From Sclerotinia nivalis (lineage: Eukaryota; Ascomycota; Leotiomycetes; Helotiales; Sclerotiniaceae): a DNA stretch of 64,000 bases. Location of the stretch: contig JAPEIS010000007.1 in NCBI GenBank assembly GCA_029531795.1, positions 124,001 through 188,000 on the forward strand, given 5' to 3'. Below the pieces are notes generated by a model. That model worked only from the letters and a program-made list of their open reading frames with translations. It was not told the origin of the DNA and did no database searches. Below are positions 21,747-37,000 of the stretch, in pieces (position 1 is the stretch's first letter; each line of letters opens with the position of its first letter). The position numbers were made by a program, and so were the translations under genes.

Positions 21747-24700
21747 GGGTTCGGATCTGGGGGAAGGAGAGGACGAATAAGAAGGTGCAAAGATTGCTTA
21801 GGATACGGTATTCAGCGGTGATATTTTATGGAGTTCTGGGTGTTGGGAAGAAATAAATGATACCTTTGAGCTCTTACTTCGTCCATATCAAAAATTTTGC
21901 GTTTATGTTGTTGTTTTCTTTGTGCTTTTCACCTTGCTTCATTGCTTACTTTGATCTGCAGCGCGTACTCGAGTAATCTTATATTCATCAACCTGGAACC
22001 CCTTGATCGATTTTGCAATGCAGGAACAGATTTTACCATCTAATCATTTGATTACCAGAGTATGGTTGGTTCCTTGAGTCTTGGGCAAAGACCCCTCACC
22101 GAGTACCGTACCCCAAAGAGCGGTGTGTCCACAACGGCAGACTCCACTTATCTAACTACACATGCCAGCGAACCATCATCCTTCCCCATCCATTCGCCTC
22201 ATCTGTACGTACAGAGTACATGGGATTCGTTTCTTTACTTCAAAGAAATAGAGATAGATGATTGGTTCTTTGATCCCAAGTAAACAATCTTCAGATATGC
22301 AACAAAAAGTATTTGTTGATGTTAAAGTGAATATTAATAAAATCGGTGGTGGGCTTGAGGATTGATTGGTTGAATGCGGTGAAGTAAATAGTTGTTAGAT
22401 GTGCAACAAAGGGTTTGAGGGAGAGGGGGTTTGGATATGGGGTCAGTTGCATATGCGAATATAGATGTGGATTTGGGGAAGTGGGTTTTTAGTTTGAAGA
22501 TGAGTTATGGTTTGAATCTCTGGTTACTTTACTGAGATGTGTATCTTTGCGTCGAGAGATACGAAGCTAGAGATTCGAGGAGAAATGAACGATTTGGATT
22601 ATTTCAGGGATGGGCAGAGATAGTCAGTACTACCTCTTGCGGGGTTAGGGTATGCCTTTAGATTCTAGAGCATAAAAATGGCGGGCTGGGTGACGAACAC
22701 CAGGGTGTGTTTTGCCATCTACTCCCTATCCTTCAAGTGAGTTGGGAGGAGATAAGGTCAGTGCAAGATGAGCACTGAAAGAAAGAGTATACTGATGACA
22801 ACTCAACTATGATTCATGTCTATCACCCCGCTCAAGTACTCCAAACATGCGGCTAAAACTATCAAACTTCCGCCCAAGTCAAAATGTTGCCAGGCTCTGT
22901 GATAAGCATAGGAACTCTTCAGAGGATAGAAAAGTTTTATATTGATGAGGGGAACGCTTTTACTCCCATCCCTATATAAGAAACTAGCTTTCCGCGGTAC
23001 CGCGTCAGCATCAAGGCATTGAATACCAAAGTCGCTGACATTTTTTATTCCTACTGGAGATTCGATTTTGATGCGTGGCGATGTTGATATGCAGTAGAGT
23101 CAGATGAATAATGATAGAAGGGGAAGGCATCCTGTACATGACTTCAGATCACCGGAGGCATTGCAATTGTTTACACGCGGTTTTGTCCAGACTATCCGCA
23201 CTCCCATATCAAATTAGGATTCCTTCGGTATATATACATACAACTCCCAGTATTTTCAGCCATTTGACAAATATTTCTATTTATGGAAGAAGATTCTCCA
23301 GGGTCTAGCTGAGAGATGGATCGGTGTGGTTTTGCAATATTCGCGTTTGCCTAAGTTTGTCGTCCACAAGGGAATTTCCATGATTCTATTCATCGGAATC
23401 AAAATCCGAGGTGATGAAATAGAGACAGCGACAAGATATGAATGATGATAAACACAGGGAGTGACAATGATACAGACTCTTCACGGTCGGACGACTCCGG
23501 CTTTATCGTCGCCGCTGGTTTCTATATGACAAAAGCACATGCATCTGCTATCTTATCCTATTGACACCACTCTAATTGTGATAGAACGTCGTGATCAATA
23601 ATAGGTCTAATATTAAAAATTGAATGTAAAAAAACCATATATATGCGGGATACAAGCGAGCGCGTATCACCTGCATATTCATCTATATGCAACATATACA
23701 TATATATCAGCTCTTCTAAGTGCACATGGCACGGCTGTTAGGTGGCTCTCCATAAAAACGATTAATGATCGCGAAGAATTCTTTTATACCTCCAAACAAT
23801 CGATTGCCTTTGAATCCCATGGTGGTGCTGAACTTGTTATTCACTGGAACAAAAACAAATGCTGAAGTGCCGAGACTGGAAGATAAAGGGAGGAGATGGT
23901 GGAGGAAATAGAAACTCAATCGGATCAATATGGAGCATCTATACCAGAGATCATGCTCGGACTATCTCTTAGGTGTAAGTGAATTGAGGGAACGGGATAG
24001 AAAGCGGGGTGCGATGGTGGAGGGGTACTCGGTTTCTGTTAAGAGTCGTTACGACCATGCTATATAAGTGTGCAGCGATACTTTGAAATTTTTAGGCTGA
24101 GCAAAGTTGCGGATCATCTTGATAAAACAACCTTGTCTTTAAGCTCGTGAGCATCCACATCTTCTGTTTAATATTGCACTTGCTGTTCATGAGATAATTG
24201 GAGGTCATCTACAGCATATTCTGACAGAAATATCGGATGTTGATGCCAATGACATGAAAATGATTAACCTCCAGCTCATCGCCACATACACTTTTTCATC
24301 GTCAAACTTCCCAACCACTTTTCGTCTTACCTGCACCTTAAGCACTTAGTTAGAGCTGAATATCAAACAATGCATCACCACCATAAGTTATTTTAGGCCT
24401 AATCTTGTAACACGGCGCGAAAACCTACACTCGTCCTGGGGAGGAACAGCCGTTGTTGCGAATCATGTAATACACAGGAGAAAGTTTGAGGATCTGCCTG
24501 TATCTAGATTTTTGAAAGAGAAACAGAAACAAAAAGAGAAAAGTAGGGTTTGTTTTGTGATTTATTGGATAACTGATCTTGAGGGACGGATATGATATTT
24601 ACGAGATGAGATATAGAGATGAGGAAGATTGGATATGGATTTGATTAATGGGTGGCTGATTACATAAACGGGCGGGCGGGGAGAAGGAGAGGGTGGAGGG

Positions 24701-27530
24701 GAGGGGTTTTGTCGTGGATATAAAATTATGATGAGTATCTGACATGAGATTCGAGCGGTTGTTTGTGTACGAGAACAGCTGTTAGATCTATTCAAACACT
24801 TCAAACAAATGTTTACAACCAATAGGAAAATCCAAGTGCGAGTCATGCAATTTCTTGTGCCCACACGGCTAAATCTGTTTCCATATATGGTACTCCGTAT
24901 CTAGGCACATATCTACTCGACATCTGAAAACTTCAGCGTCAAATACAAATATGCACCATCTTATAGAGCGTTTATTGTCGAAAATCAAGTATCAAGGATG
25001 AATACTTAGCTTCTGATAAAAAAAAATATGTGTTCATGACACGTTGGCTGAAGGCTTTACGGTCTTGCAACGTGACCACTCTCCTAGCCAGATAAGCCTC
25101 TGGAATTCTGGGTGCTCCTAATTAGACATATTCGTTCATTTTTTTTTTCATTTTTCTTAGCATGTTTAGTTAGAACGTAGAACTCTTATATAGATCTCGG
25201 ATGTGTAAAATCTCGCGCTTGGAGCATTTTCAGTGTAGTGACCATGTGGAAAACTCGTACTTGTGAATCATCGAGCTGTGGATACTTAATTAGTCTTGCG
25301 GAATGAATGATATTCGTACGGAGATCTTAGACAGAGGGGTTATTTAAAACGCTATCTTCAACATGTCCAGGCTACCAACATGGTCAAAATGACGCTCTCA
25401 TAGATAAAAGAAGAAAGCGCGGTTATACTTGCGTCATCTTCAATATGATAATAATTTGGAGACGATAATATTCAAAACGAGCATTCCATTTACAGGTGTG
25501 TCTGATATAATGATGGTAAAAACGTAGCTTGACAACAAAGAGGCGAAATTATCAGTCCGACTATTGTTAAAAACTAGAAAGCATATAGAAAGACAACAGA
25601 AGTTATCAAATAGCTCCAGATTTGAAGAATGGATAGAGAGTGAATGGTAATCAAGAGGATGTTTGTAAGTGGGGTAGTTTAGAGTCTCTTGGGATCTCGA
25701 GGGCGGAAGAAGTGAATGATGTAGGGGGAAAAATAGTGGTCTGCTTATTTAAGAGAGGCCATCACTGATACTGGGAACTTCAATCCACGAATGTGTCCGG
25801 TGCAAAAGCGGTAAGAGCTGTGTGCTTCGAGGGGTTTTCCTCAATCTCTTGGAAGTTTGTTTGTTTGATTTCGAATGTACTGTCGGTGTAAATCTATTGA
25901 ATAGTTACTGTAGAAATACTAGTAAAACTTGGGATGAAAGCAATGTAATGATGATTATATAAAAAGATAAAAAATGCAGAGCAGATGAGCTGAGAGCAGA
26001 GATAACTTGAGGACTTTTGTTTGAAGCATAATAGTGCAGTAAAAAGAATATATAAAAGAACGATAAACAATCATTATTATTATCGGGTCGATATCGTGAC
26101 AGAAAACAATAAGGACACAAAGAGAATAGCGAGGTGATAAAAGCTACAAAGAGCGTGGGAATGTGTGGTACAAACACTTCGCGAGAACCTGGAGGTATTA
26201 TCCCCGCTGGACCAAATTTGGCAACGAGCTTGGGGGCAATGCGGAAAAATTTGGAGATGATAGCAGGAGGGGATTTGGTAAGATGGCCTTAAATTTTTGG
26301 TTGACTAGGTCGCAACTTCTTTTATTTGGCATATCATTAGTTCCTAGAAGAATTCAAAACTAAAATAAAGTATCAAAAATGTTAAAGAAGTTGGCATACC
26401 GAACATGAAAAGCAGTAACAGAGTGAATCATCAAAGAGAAATTCAAATTTAGATGCTATCTGATTAGATACAAAAGCGTAACAATCCTAGACTACGCAGT
26501 GCTAACACAGTAAACCCAAACTATGAGCTCAAATTTAGCAGCTACGTCTCCCATCAATACCCCGAACTTTCAGGAGAAGCCATTATATAATTGAATTGAT
26601 CTTGTGTGAGAAAGGTGCATCGCCCCAAAATACATGAAGAGACGTTGAAGACTTCCCATCATGACCGGCGGCAGAGCACGGGAAGCATTTGCATTGGGAA
26701 GCCAGAGCCTGTCAACACACTCCTGTAGCTGAGCGATAAATAAATCTTCCTGCCAGGAAGCTCCAGTAACTCCAAGGAACCTTTTGATCAGGAACAATGT
26801 CGAACTGACTAGATATCATGGCAGGATGTGCATTACTAAAAATTATCTGCAAGGCAAAGTGCCAATGTTCTGGTATCGTCGTCAATGAGGATAATAACGA
26901 CGAAAAAGCGACAGACTAATAGCCAGCCCTACTCTCAGATCTCTTTTACAAGAGATCAATTTCTTCGGAGGACTGTGAGCATTGGTTCATGGAGTCACTC
27001 GAGTATAACCTGTTTTTAGACATCCCATTAATATTGGTGTAGTTAGTCAACCATTGTCAGTCGAAGCGCAGAGAAGAAATCTGGAATGAACTTTCCTCAA
27101 GTGGAGCTAACATTAAGTTTTATAAAGACGAAGTTGAGAAGGCTAGGGTTAGAGGGATGTGTAGGAAAGATATTCAACGTCACAAACCAGTGGAGAGCTC
27201 CCAGGTTAGTTTGTAATTAAGATTCATTAATGCTAATGGTTACTCTGATTAGATATAATAAGATCCAAGAAAATCTGTCCCTTAACCAGAACTCCACCAA
27301 ATCGTAAATCAGGTACATGAAGGAGAGACTTCGTATTCGTAGATAATGCAAATGCGTCAAATCGTGGAGTTTGTACTATGTGCATTTTTGACAGTAAATT
27401 CCACGCAGCCCAATATAAGAAACCGAAAGTATGTCCGTAACAGAAGAAAAAATTAAACATAAAGTAGCAGCCCAAATATGTTGGTTTAGAGTAAGATTTA
27501 TTCTTGTTTTGAGAATATAAATGTTGTGTT
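21747..27530. other. 5.8 kb gene-poor region 3' of the melanin PKS
   Basis: No gene is recognised; the longest frames (about 100 codons or less) are low-complexity or featureless. Two copies of the dispersed TCAGATATGCAACAAA-type motif lie at 22291 and 22395 (direct orientation). TATA-like words occur at 22973 (TATATAAG, plus), 24060 (TATATAAG, plus) and 25187. Short transcripts are possible but unsupported. Confidence 0.5.
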
Positions 27531-30500
27531 TTATATTTCGAGAGCTTGCTTCATGAGCTTGGCCAAATCACGTATCTAAAATGATGAGTCAGCAAACTAC
27601 CCGCACATTGTAGAACTTCATTTGAGGGATAAACTTACATTTGGATCTCTCATCATCGTGAAATGATTCCCAGACGTGCTCATACATTTGACATTTCCCT
27701 CACCAACTAACTTTTCCCACCCATTATGTCCCAGATCTTTGCGATCATGAGTCAACCAGTCCATAGAGTTTGGCATCCTCACTTTGGGATCCCATTCTGG
27801 CTTTAGATCATCTTCGTTGTGGACAATACCATCGCGAGCCCAGATCGTGATAGTTTGTGGCATATTTGTCGTGTTTATGCAGGGTAAAGAGCCCAAATGA
27901 TCAGAATAGGCTGTAAGCTCTCGAACAGTGGAGAAGAAATGGGGAAGGAGCCATTTTGGTAATGACTCAAGCCCACCATCACCGAGGAGACCAATCTTGG
28001 CACAGTATTGGTGAAAGGAAGCTGGTAGGGCCTCGAGACCAACGGGGAAGGGAGAATCGATCAAGACAAGTTTTTCGACTTTTTCGCCTTTGGTGATCAG
28101 TTGACGCGTGCACTCATACGCAAGTACACCTCCGGCAGACCATCCTCCAAGAAGATAAGGCCCATGTGGTTGACGACGCTGGATTTCGGCGAGGTAAATT
28201 TGAGTGACGGCAGGAACACCAATATTGAATTCTGTCGGGTCTTTCATGAAGGGGCAATTCAGACCAAACACGGCTAGATCTGCGTCGATTTGAGGAATCG
28301 GGGTATATGAAGAAGCGACACCGGAACCATCAGGAAGGAGAAAAAGTGTGCGAGTCGCCGTCTTCGGGTTACCTTGTAGAAGGATAGATCTTGATGGTGG
28401 GTATTGAGATAGATTAATGGGTTTGGCCACTTGAGTTGGAGGAGCTGATTGGACTGATGCAGGAGACACCTGGGAGATCTTTGTCGTCTTCTTTATCTCA
28501 ACAACCTTTGGCTTGATTGCTCTTAGGCCCAAGGTTGTTTCGATTTTTTTCACGCTGGTATTCTCGACCAGCAACTCGGAGTTTAGAGTCAGGCCAGTCT
28601 TTTCTCTAAGTGCGCCCAAAATGCTTAAGCTCATGAGAGAGTCCATTCCCATGGTAGCAAGGTCTGTGTTATCAGTTATCTCCTCAAGCTCGACTCCCAT
28701 TTCTTCTGCGATGGTAGATCTTATTATCTGAACGATCATTGCGTTGTCAATCTCACCATCGACGGACGAATTTTCTGATTCAGTATCATTTAGATCAATG
28801 TAATCATCCCCAATATCGCTCGAATGGCTAGAAACCATTTCAGGGGTGGACATTCCAGAACTCTCATCACCGTTCTCATCTTCAAATCTGGTCATGTAAG
28901 CTTTCAGATGATCTACAGTTGGCTCGTGCTCAAAGACACTGCTCTGGAAGTCAATTTCCAGATCCTCGCGGAATCGACCAGAAATGCTCAAGCCAAGGAG
29001 AGAGTCGACGCCCATATCGGAGAATCGCATGGGACCTGCCAACTCAGCAACATCGCATCCAATCTCTTCAGCCATGATGGCCAATGCTTTTGCAAAGATA
29101 CCTCTTGAGGTCGGTTTGCTGGCAACTTTGAGGCCAGCCTTGGGGACCACCTTTGATGGTTTGGATGTTGCGATCCTGGCTGGGACTGGGACTCCTTTGA
29201 CCCCAGCACGAGCAGGGAGGGATTTTGGTGCGAGCAAAGTCTGGAGAAGGGTGCGGGGTACACGTTGGAATTTGATACCACCAACAACTGCAATGATTTC
29301 GTCGCCCTCGAAGACATATACATCACCAGCAACCATTTCACCTCCACCTGGTACCTTCTGCATCTTGATATAAGATCTGTACTCCTTGTCTGCAGACATC
29401 GTCTTGGCAAATCTCATCGACTCCCATCCATGGGAAATGTAGACATGCTTGGTGGAGTCAACAGCATCGTTTGCATTCATTATGAATCCCGAGATGTGAC
29501 AAACACTGTCAATCCAGTATGGACTCATGAAGAATTTGCCATCCTTGTCCGATGTCTGGAATTGTACTTTGGCGGTTGCCTCACATTGTTCACTCCACAG
29601 ATACACTTCATCCATTCCGCGATATCTTTGATCATAGTCGACAAGTGCACCAAATAGCTTGTAAGCCATTCCTCTTTGGATCCTGTGGACTTCCTTGTGA
29701 CTCATCAGATTCTCAATTCGGCCTTGAACAAGGAACTTTCGACGATCCCAGTCCTTCAACCACGAGGATGAATCTTCAAGAGTTACTTCGCACTTGGTTT
29801 GTTCAACCGGCTTGCCATCTGCTCCATATGTTCGGAAGTTGACGGTTCCACGTCGATGAGCAAGATCAAGCTTGGTCTCAATTTGAAGAAGATGGGTTTT
29901 GGCAGTGTTGTCGAGGACCAATGGCTTATGTGTTTCCATACTTCCAACATTGAAGCCCACAGATTTGGCATCCGGCTGAGCAAGCTTGAGTGCATAATCG
30001 CAGATAGTTAAAGCCATATCACCATAAATGGATGATGGGAAGAGTGGTTGGCCATGAACCAAGTGCCCGGAAATGGCGGCTCGTAGGTTAGGTTCCATAA
30101 GGTCAGACTCTGCAACAACATTGATGCTATCACCATCAACATCCTCGAAGAGAATCTTTTGCACGGTGGTTGTAGAGAAGCTTTGTTTTGCCGTTGCAGG
30201 AGCGACCAATTGTTTATCGCCTTTAGTGAGACACCAATTCTCGCGGTAGTCGATCCAATAGATCTTCTCATCGAAAGAGTATGCAGGTAGATCAAGAACT
30301 TCATGAGCGTTCTTGAAGTTGATATGGTACTCGTTCCAATTGAAGTCGAGCCCGGCATTAAAGAGGGTTGCCAAAGAAGTAGCGGTTGTTGTCCAAGCAT
30401 CGGCATTTCTGCTCAATGATGGCACAGTGATCGTACTTGTGCCGATGATAGCCTTTATCATATTGGAACATACTGGATGAGGACCAATCTCAACAAATAA

Positions 30501-33500
30501 CGTCTTCTCATCAATGATTTCATCGTTCAGAGCAGAGGTAACACCTCCAAGGAAGTCAACACTTTCCCTGCAATGTCTAGCAAGGTACTCTGGACCGAAT
30601 ACGCCCGAATCCTCCACGACGGTTCCAAGAAGTGTGGACATGACTGGAATTCTTGGTTGATGGAAAACAGCTGATTTCGCAGACTGAATGAAATCCTCCA
30701 GAATAGGTTCGACTTGAGCTGAGTGGAAGGCGTAAGGTACATTGAGCATGGTGTTCTTGAAGTTCTGTGCGGTCAGACTCTCCTTGAGGCGGTTCATGTT
30801 ATCAACGGTACCTGAGAAAACTGTTTCTTCTGGCCCATTAATGCAAGCCTTCTCAACTTCAATATCTGACAAGAAAGGTTCCACTGCAGCAAAGCCTGCC
30901 CGAACTGCCAACATACCATGACTACCCACAGTACACTTTGAAACCAACAGTTGCGCACGATTGCCGACCAAAGAAATAGCATCATGTGTGGAGATAACAC
31001 CGGCAACCTGGAGAGCAGCATACTCTCCCAGGGAGTGACCAACAACGGCGGTTGGCTCAATTCCCCATGATTGCCAAAGTGCAGCAACGGATATTTCTAC
31101 ACAAAGAATAGCCAGTTGGGTCATCACTGGGGAGGCAATGCTCAGGTCAGTTATGCTACCATCAATGAGTCCAATGAAAGATGGGAAACCTTGGGTCTGT
31201 GCCATTTGATTAAAATCTTCGATGTCGCGGCGGAATTGTTCCACATCGTGGAAGAGGGCCTTTCCCATCCCAAGATAATGTGATCCTTGTCCAGTGAAAG
31301 CAAAGGTGACTCTTGGCTTCACATTCGACACCGGAGTATGAGGGCCTTCCGTGTAAGAGCTTAAAGCATTTTGAACACTTTGTAGGTCCTTGGCGTCAAC
31401 TGCAATACGATATTGGTAGTGGTAACGACGAGCAGATGTGGTATATGCCAGACTTGGCAAACATGAGCTGGGTTGATCTCTTGACCAGCTCAAGATCTTC
31501 TGAACGTTGTTTCTGAAAGATGCAAGAGACTTGGCTGTAACAATTACAACATGCGATGTTCTTGGGTCAGTTTCCTCCAACTGTCTGATTGGTGCGTCTT
31601 CGAGCAACGTGGCAGTATTACCACCTGCTGCACTGAAGTTATTCATGAAGACATATCGCTTGCCATTTGTAGGTCTAGGAAATGGTGTTGGTTTGAAGGC
31701 CATATTAAGATTTCTATCTTTCAAGTCTTTTGGGAATGTCTGGTTGATTTTCGTCTTAATACCGCAATGTGGTGGAATCATGCTTTTCTTAAGCATCATC
31801 ATGATCTTTACCAAAGCAGTTGCACCTGAAACAGCTTCTCCGTGGCCAACATTGGATTTCACAGAACCAACGAACAGTGGCTGATCGAGGCGACGGCGTA
31901 ACTTATTTGATGGTGCAAAAATAGAAGAAACACTGTCCATTTCGACTCCATCACCTGCTTGAGTTCCAGTTCCGTGCATTTCTACGTACTTCACGTCTCG
32001 AATATCGACTCGAGCTTCGTCCATTACTTTCTGGAACAAAAACTTTTGCGCGCCTGCATGAGGGTGGGTTATGGAGATGGCTTCGGCACTGTGATTCGTT
32101 GCAATACCGGCAATGACTCCAAGAATTGGATCCTGATCAGCAATTGCATCGTCGAGCCGTTTTAGGATGAGGGTAACAACACCATCACCACGGCAATAAC
32201 CATCGGCGCCGTCATCGTAGGTCTTACAGGACCCGGTTTTGGACAAGAATTGACCCTTAGACAAACCAGAGAAAATATCTGGATTCGTCATAACATTCAT
32301 ACCGCCTGCGAATACGGTATCGCAGTCCCCAGCTCTCAAAGAAGTCACTGCTAAATTAATAGCAGCCATACTACTCGAACAAGCAGTGTCTACGCTGTAT
32401 GATGGACCACTGAAGCCGAAGTGGTAGTTAATTCTTCCGGGTCCAAAAGCTCGAACACCACCCGTAATGAAATATGTATCAATGTCTTGAGCGGCGTTAA
32501 TTTCACGCCAATCATCAGAAGTTTGACCATAGAAGGTGCCAATCCTATGTGCTTGTGTGGAAGGAGTTCGATCTCTTACGAATCCTGACATTTCCATAGC
32601 CTCATAGGCAGTGGAAATGGCCAAACGCTGCATTGGATCGGTTTGCATAGCTTCTCGGGGAGACATATTGAAGAATCGAGGGTCGAACTTTCCCGGCTCA
32701 TTAATGAAACAACCGAATGGAGAGTGAGATTTGTTCTTTCCTTTTCCGGAGGGATCGAAGTGCGCTTTAGCATCGAATCTATCGGCAGGTATTTCTCGGT
32801 GGACATCAAGCCCCTGCTCGAGGAGTGCCCAAAATGCTTCATGATCAGCTGAATTGGGGAATCTACCTGACATGCCCACAATTGCTATTTTAGACTCAGA
32901 CATTCTACCAGTCAATCCTCTTGGAATGGTGTTTTCCATAGAGTATGAAATATGATCCTCCATTGACAACTTCAAGCCACCGCCATTCTTGAGTGCCGAG
33001 ATGAGACTATTTCCCAGAGCAGTTGGTCCCATGGCAAGAACTCTAACTTCGGTTTGTTTAGATTCTCGAACATCTGCAACAGCAAGTTTCACCAATCGGT
33101 CCCATTTGACCTGCTCTGCCAAAATTTCCATAATGGAGTTTCTGAATAGGTCGACTGTTGACATGCTCTCCTTGTGTGCGGCGGTGCCAACTAGGGGGAG
33201 GACTGACGAATAGTTTCTTAGGCTTTCAATGATTTCTGGTGACAATATTCTCTCGACATCTTGCGGGGTATAAAGGTGAGCAGCATGGTATGGTCCTCTA
33301 ATGCCAATTTCGCGTCGTTGAAGATTTTGAAATGCATCGCAAATTTCGAACAACTGAGCCCGAATGGTTGGTGTTCCACTGATTGTGATTGACGTGGCAC
33401 CAATCGCACTGATGTACAATCTTGTTGATTGAATAAGTCCTCTCGATTCATTGAATTCCGCCAAAGCACGCTCTGCTGCTTCTGGACTTATCCCCATAAC

Positions 33501-34075
33501 GATTGTTGACCAAGTCTTCTGTCTGTCGCTCGCACTCTCCAACTGGTTTCCAACTGCTGCAACTCTTGATCCCAGCCTGAAGGCAATGCGCACTGCTTGC
33601 ACAGCTAGGGGAATGAGAGATGTAAGTGATTTACAAGATGCAACTGCAGACGCGGCAAGCAAGCCGGTGCAGACTGCAAGTACTTCTGTATTAGAGGGTT
33701 CTAAATATGCTAGAGGATGTTCCTCAAAAAATCTACAATAGATAGTTGGTTAGCTCAAGTAGCTCCATTAAATCACTGCACAATGTTCTATACATACCCA
33801 ATGAAATGTGTTAATTGCGCCAAGCAAGTGATGGCACTTTCGACCGCCAAATCTGGATGATCTGCTTCAAAATATCGCTCAGTGAACTCGGATACGTTCG
33901 AGAAAACAGCAACATGGCGTCGAGAAGTCGATGGAAGAGATGAAAGTTCATTTTGAAGAGCGGCATGGGCTTGTTCCAGGAAGGTGCTTAGGATAGGACA
34001 GTTCTTTCGACGAAGTGCTTTCTTGAGAAAAGACTGGCAGTCTACTGTTTGATCTCCGAATAATATAACATCCAT
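27531..34075 (-). CDS. pks13: Non-reducing polyketide synthase for DHN melanin (SAT-KS-AT-PT-ACP-ACP-TE)
   Basis: Three exons (34075-33798, 33732-27639, 27575-27531) give 2138 residues, the usual size of melanin PKSs. Starter-unit acyltransferase: Cys114 in VCTG and His242 in GPYHAAH. Ketosynthase from ~373: Cys544 (DTACSSS), His679 (HGTGT), His723 (NVGHGE). Malonyl acyltransferase: Ser993 (GHSLGE). Product template domain: His1316 (SGHLVHG) and Asp1501 (WIDSVCH). Two carrier proteins have phosphopantetheine Ser1670 (MGVDSL) and Ser1791 (MGMDSL). The C-terminal thioesterase/cyclase has Ser1958 (GGWSAGG) and His in SGNHFTMM. Enzymes of this layout build the pentaketide (or hexaketide) precursor of 1,3,6,8-tetrahydroxynaphthalene. 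Clustering with two zinc-cluster genes, a reductase and scytalone dehydratase matches the Botrytis PKS13-type locus, hence the symbol; distinction from the sclerotial PKS12 paralogue rests on context only. Confidence 0.93.
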
Positions 34076-37000
34076 CTTGAAAAATTATGCGACCCGCGCT
34101 ATTACTATGAAGTGCTCAAGGTCGTAGAAAGTTTGGAAAAAATTAATAGATCCGTATGAAAGTTTGGGAGAACGAAAGTGTGATATGCAAATTCAGGAGT
34201 ACTTCACGATAACATATATACAGGTTGAAATCTTCACATGCCCACAGATACTTTCCGGAAGCGACGTTTTTTAACCTACATCTCGTTTCAACAGCATCTA
34301 CCCTATCCACATAGTATAGGTTCGTAATTGAGCACCAACGTTGTCTACTCTTTTGGAATAATCGCAAGATTCGGGACGCTCAAGCTCTAGAATGCACTAA
34401 CTCCTCATGGTAAGGGTGGACGAGATTAAAAAATTTGGATCTCTATCCTAATTTTACGTTTTTAGCAGGCATGACACTATTGAATGAGACTTGAAACACG
34501 GGAATGTGTATTGGCAGTCTTTCGCTAGAAGGAGTAGAAGGAAGCGGATGTTTGCACTGATAGCTTTTGCTTGATGCTAATAGCGATGGCCCATTCGTCA
34601 GAGGCGTGAACGTTGTGAAGAAGTGGAAATATGCTCGGGCCAGGTATGATTGATGTCGAACCAATGAGCCCCGAGACTATTTCCAATTCTGCTAAACTAA
34701 GCAGATATTTGTCACAGTAATCCTCGTACACAACTCCATAAATTTTGTATGGCAATAAAAGCCCGATGCTATGCGGCTGATATTTATTTCTATCTATCGA
34801 TGTTTCCTTTTTATCCAAGTGGTCGATCATAATAGGGGAGATGATTTGGTGGAGTTATCCAGGCACGGATCCCCACCTTAAGACTAGGGGGTGTTCTAGA
34901 CGCTTTGACACCACGAAATTGAAGTACTAAATTGGTACTAGTCATAGTTTCGTTTCTTCTTCAGTATCCGCCCTATGTTTGGCCCCCTACTGTCCCGCAT
35001 GGCCATGCAGATCATCTACAGGGGTTGTGAAAACAAAGGTAGAAGATTGCATTTTTGGGCTGACCTCGAACGCTTGTTGATTAGCAAACAGGAACGAAAT
35101 ATCCTCACTTGATTTTGTGATAGAACGATGGTTCTTGCGCCATCAAAATGAGGGCAATTTGACTCCATAGTAAAAACACTCCCAATTTAAGCGCTGCGAG
35201 TACGATAGCAGCTTTTTCACATGTATGTCTTCAACGTTCACGCAAATCGTCGCCGTCATGCCCGAAAAGACGACTGATATTGGTCCCGAGCTTGTCGAAC
35301 GATGTTTTGACAACACATGTCAAGCTTTCAAGAGCGATTTGTAAGTCTGCTCGGATAAGGCACCCCTTTCATTTAAATTATGCAAACAGATTAATACGAC
35401 ATACGGCCGTTAGTGCTGTATCAAGATTAAAAAAAAGCTTCAGAAAAATCGATACTATATTTCCCGTTCCCCATTTGTGGGCGTTGGGTGTGGAAAGTGG
35501 ATAATTTGATGAGATGGGAATTTTATAATTCCGATAACCCAATATGATACAGCTTCGCTTCACAATCATGGCTTGTTTACTCCAAGAATCACCTCGATGC
35601 AAATCTCACTAAGGGTATCAGACAATTCTCTATCAACTCTTGAAACCAGGTTTTTGGTAAAAATCATCATGTTTTCCACTCTTATCCAAACACGAAACAA
35701 ATCAATCTTCAACGACCAATGATAATTGTTCAATTCACGGTATTCAATCTGATTCGTGAATCGATTGATTTACTGGGCCATATTAGATTCTCTGAAAAGC
35801 AGTCTCTTTTGCTTTATCTCAGGTTGTCTGATTGTTTCACTTTGGGACTAGAAGCTGCGATGAATTGGGTCCAGTAAATTTACGAGGGTAGTACGAACGC
35901 GAAGCATCACCGCGCTCTCCAGGTACCCCAGGGAATAGTCGATAAAACATCAATTGTTTCGGAACGAATCTGCTAATATATATAGATCTCTTCATGATTC
36001 CTTCTATGTACCAATGTACTTACCTCCATTTAGTTAATATCCATGAGGAAATTCCTTCTAGAGTCAGCCTTAAGGCGGATCCGAAAGATTCCAATTGGGC
36101 TTTAACTTTAAGTACGCTGATCTCCAAACATGTCAGTCATGCCAGGAACCGTATATGCAATGAAAAAAGCCAAAAGCAGAAGACGCTAAACCTCAATGAA
36201 CAGACTAGGGGTCCTATCGCCACTATTTCGGTTAGCGGATAACCTAGAGGGGAGTCCTACCGCAGCGACATGACTTACGATGATCTTCGTTGCAACTCGC
36301 ATGTAAGAAGAATCCATGCGGGTTTATGCTGAAAACATTTCCGAAATCGTCGGAATTTATGTTGATGATGAAAGCACAGCAAGATTAAGACAAAACGATA
36401 ACGGGCGCATGGTTGATCCGTTCCATACCGTTCGAGGGCGTTTGACGTTCTCGATCTGACAGCCTGACGATAGGCTGATTTACTATTTACCACTTATACC
36501 CTGTGCTACTCACACTTCTATCGCCTCCCGCGCGGGCTTTGTGCGTATCCATGTTCAATTACAATTTCAGCGTGGCATTTTGAGCATAATTTCAAACCCA
36601 ATGCTGATTTGTTATCTGGCGGAAACAGTTTGGAAATCACGGCCCTTTTTATGACTAGGAACAAAGATTCTTCAGAGTACGAGCAATGCATACGATACGA
36701 AAATGTCCGAAGTATCCGGTTCTGCCGTGATTGCCGTACTGTTAGGATACCAGTCTAGGAATGGAATTGGCATTCGAGTCAATTTAACAAGGCGTTGTCA
36801 GTGACTCTGAGTAAGGGCAAAGAGCTATGATCGAGCTGAGTTCATGGCTTTTACACACAGACTAATGAGAAATTTACGTTGTCTGTGAACTTCTTTTCCT
36901 TACTTCTCGTCAAAAAAACACCGGGCAGAACTACGCCCAAGACATGTACGGAAACATGATACACAGACTCACAGACCTGCAAACGAATGATGCTCGCAAG

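Noticed and set aside
28988..29410. Open frames antisense to or out of frame with the PKS (many, up to ~140 codons)
   Set aside because: Shadows of a long, well-supported coding exon.
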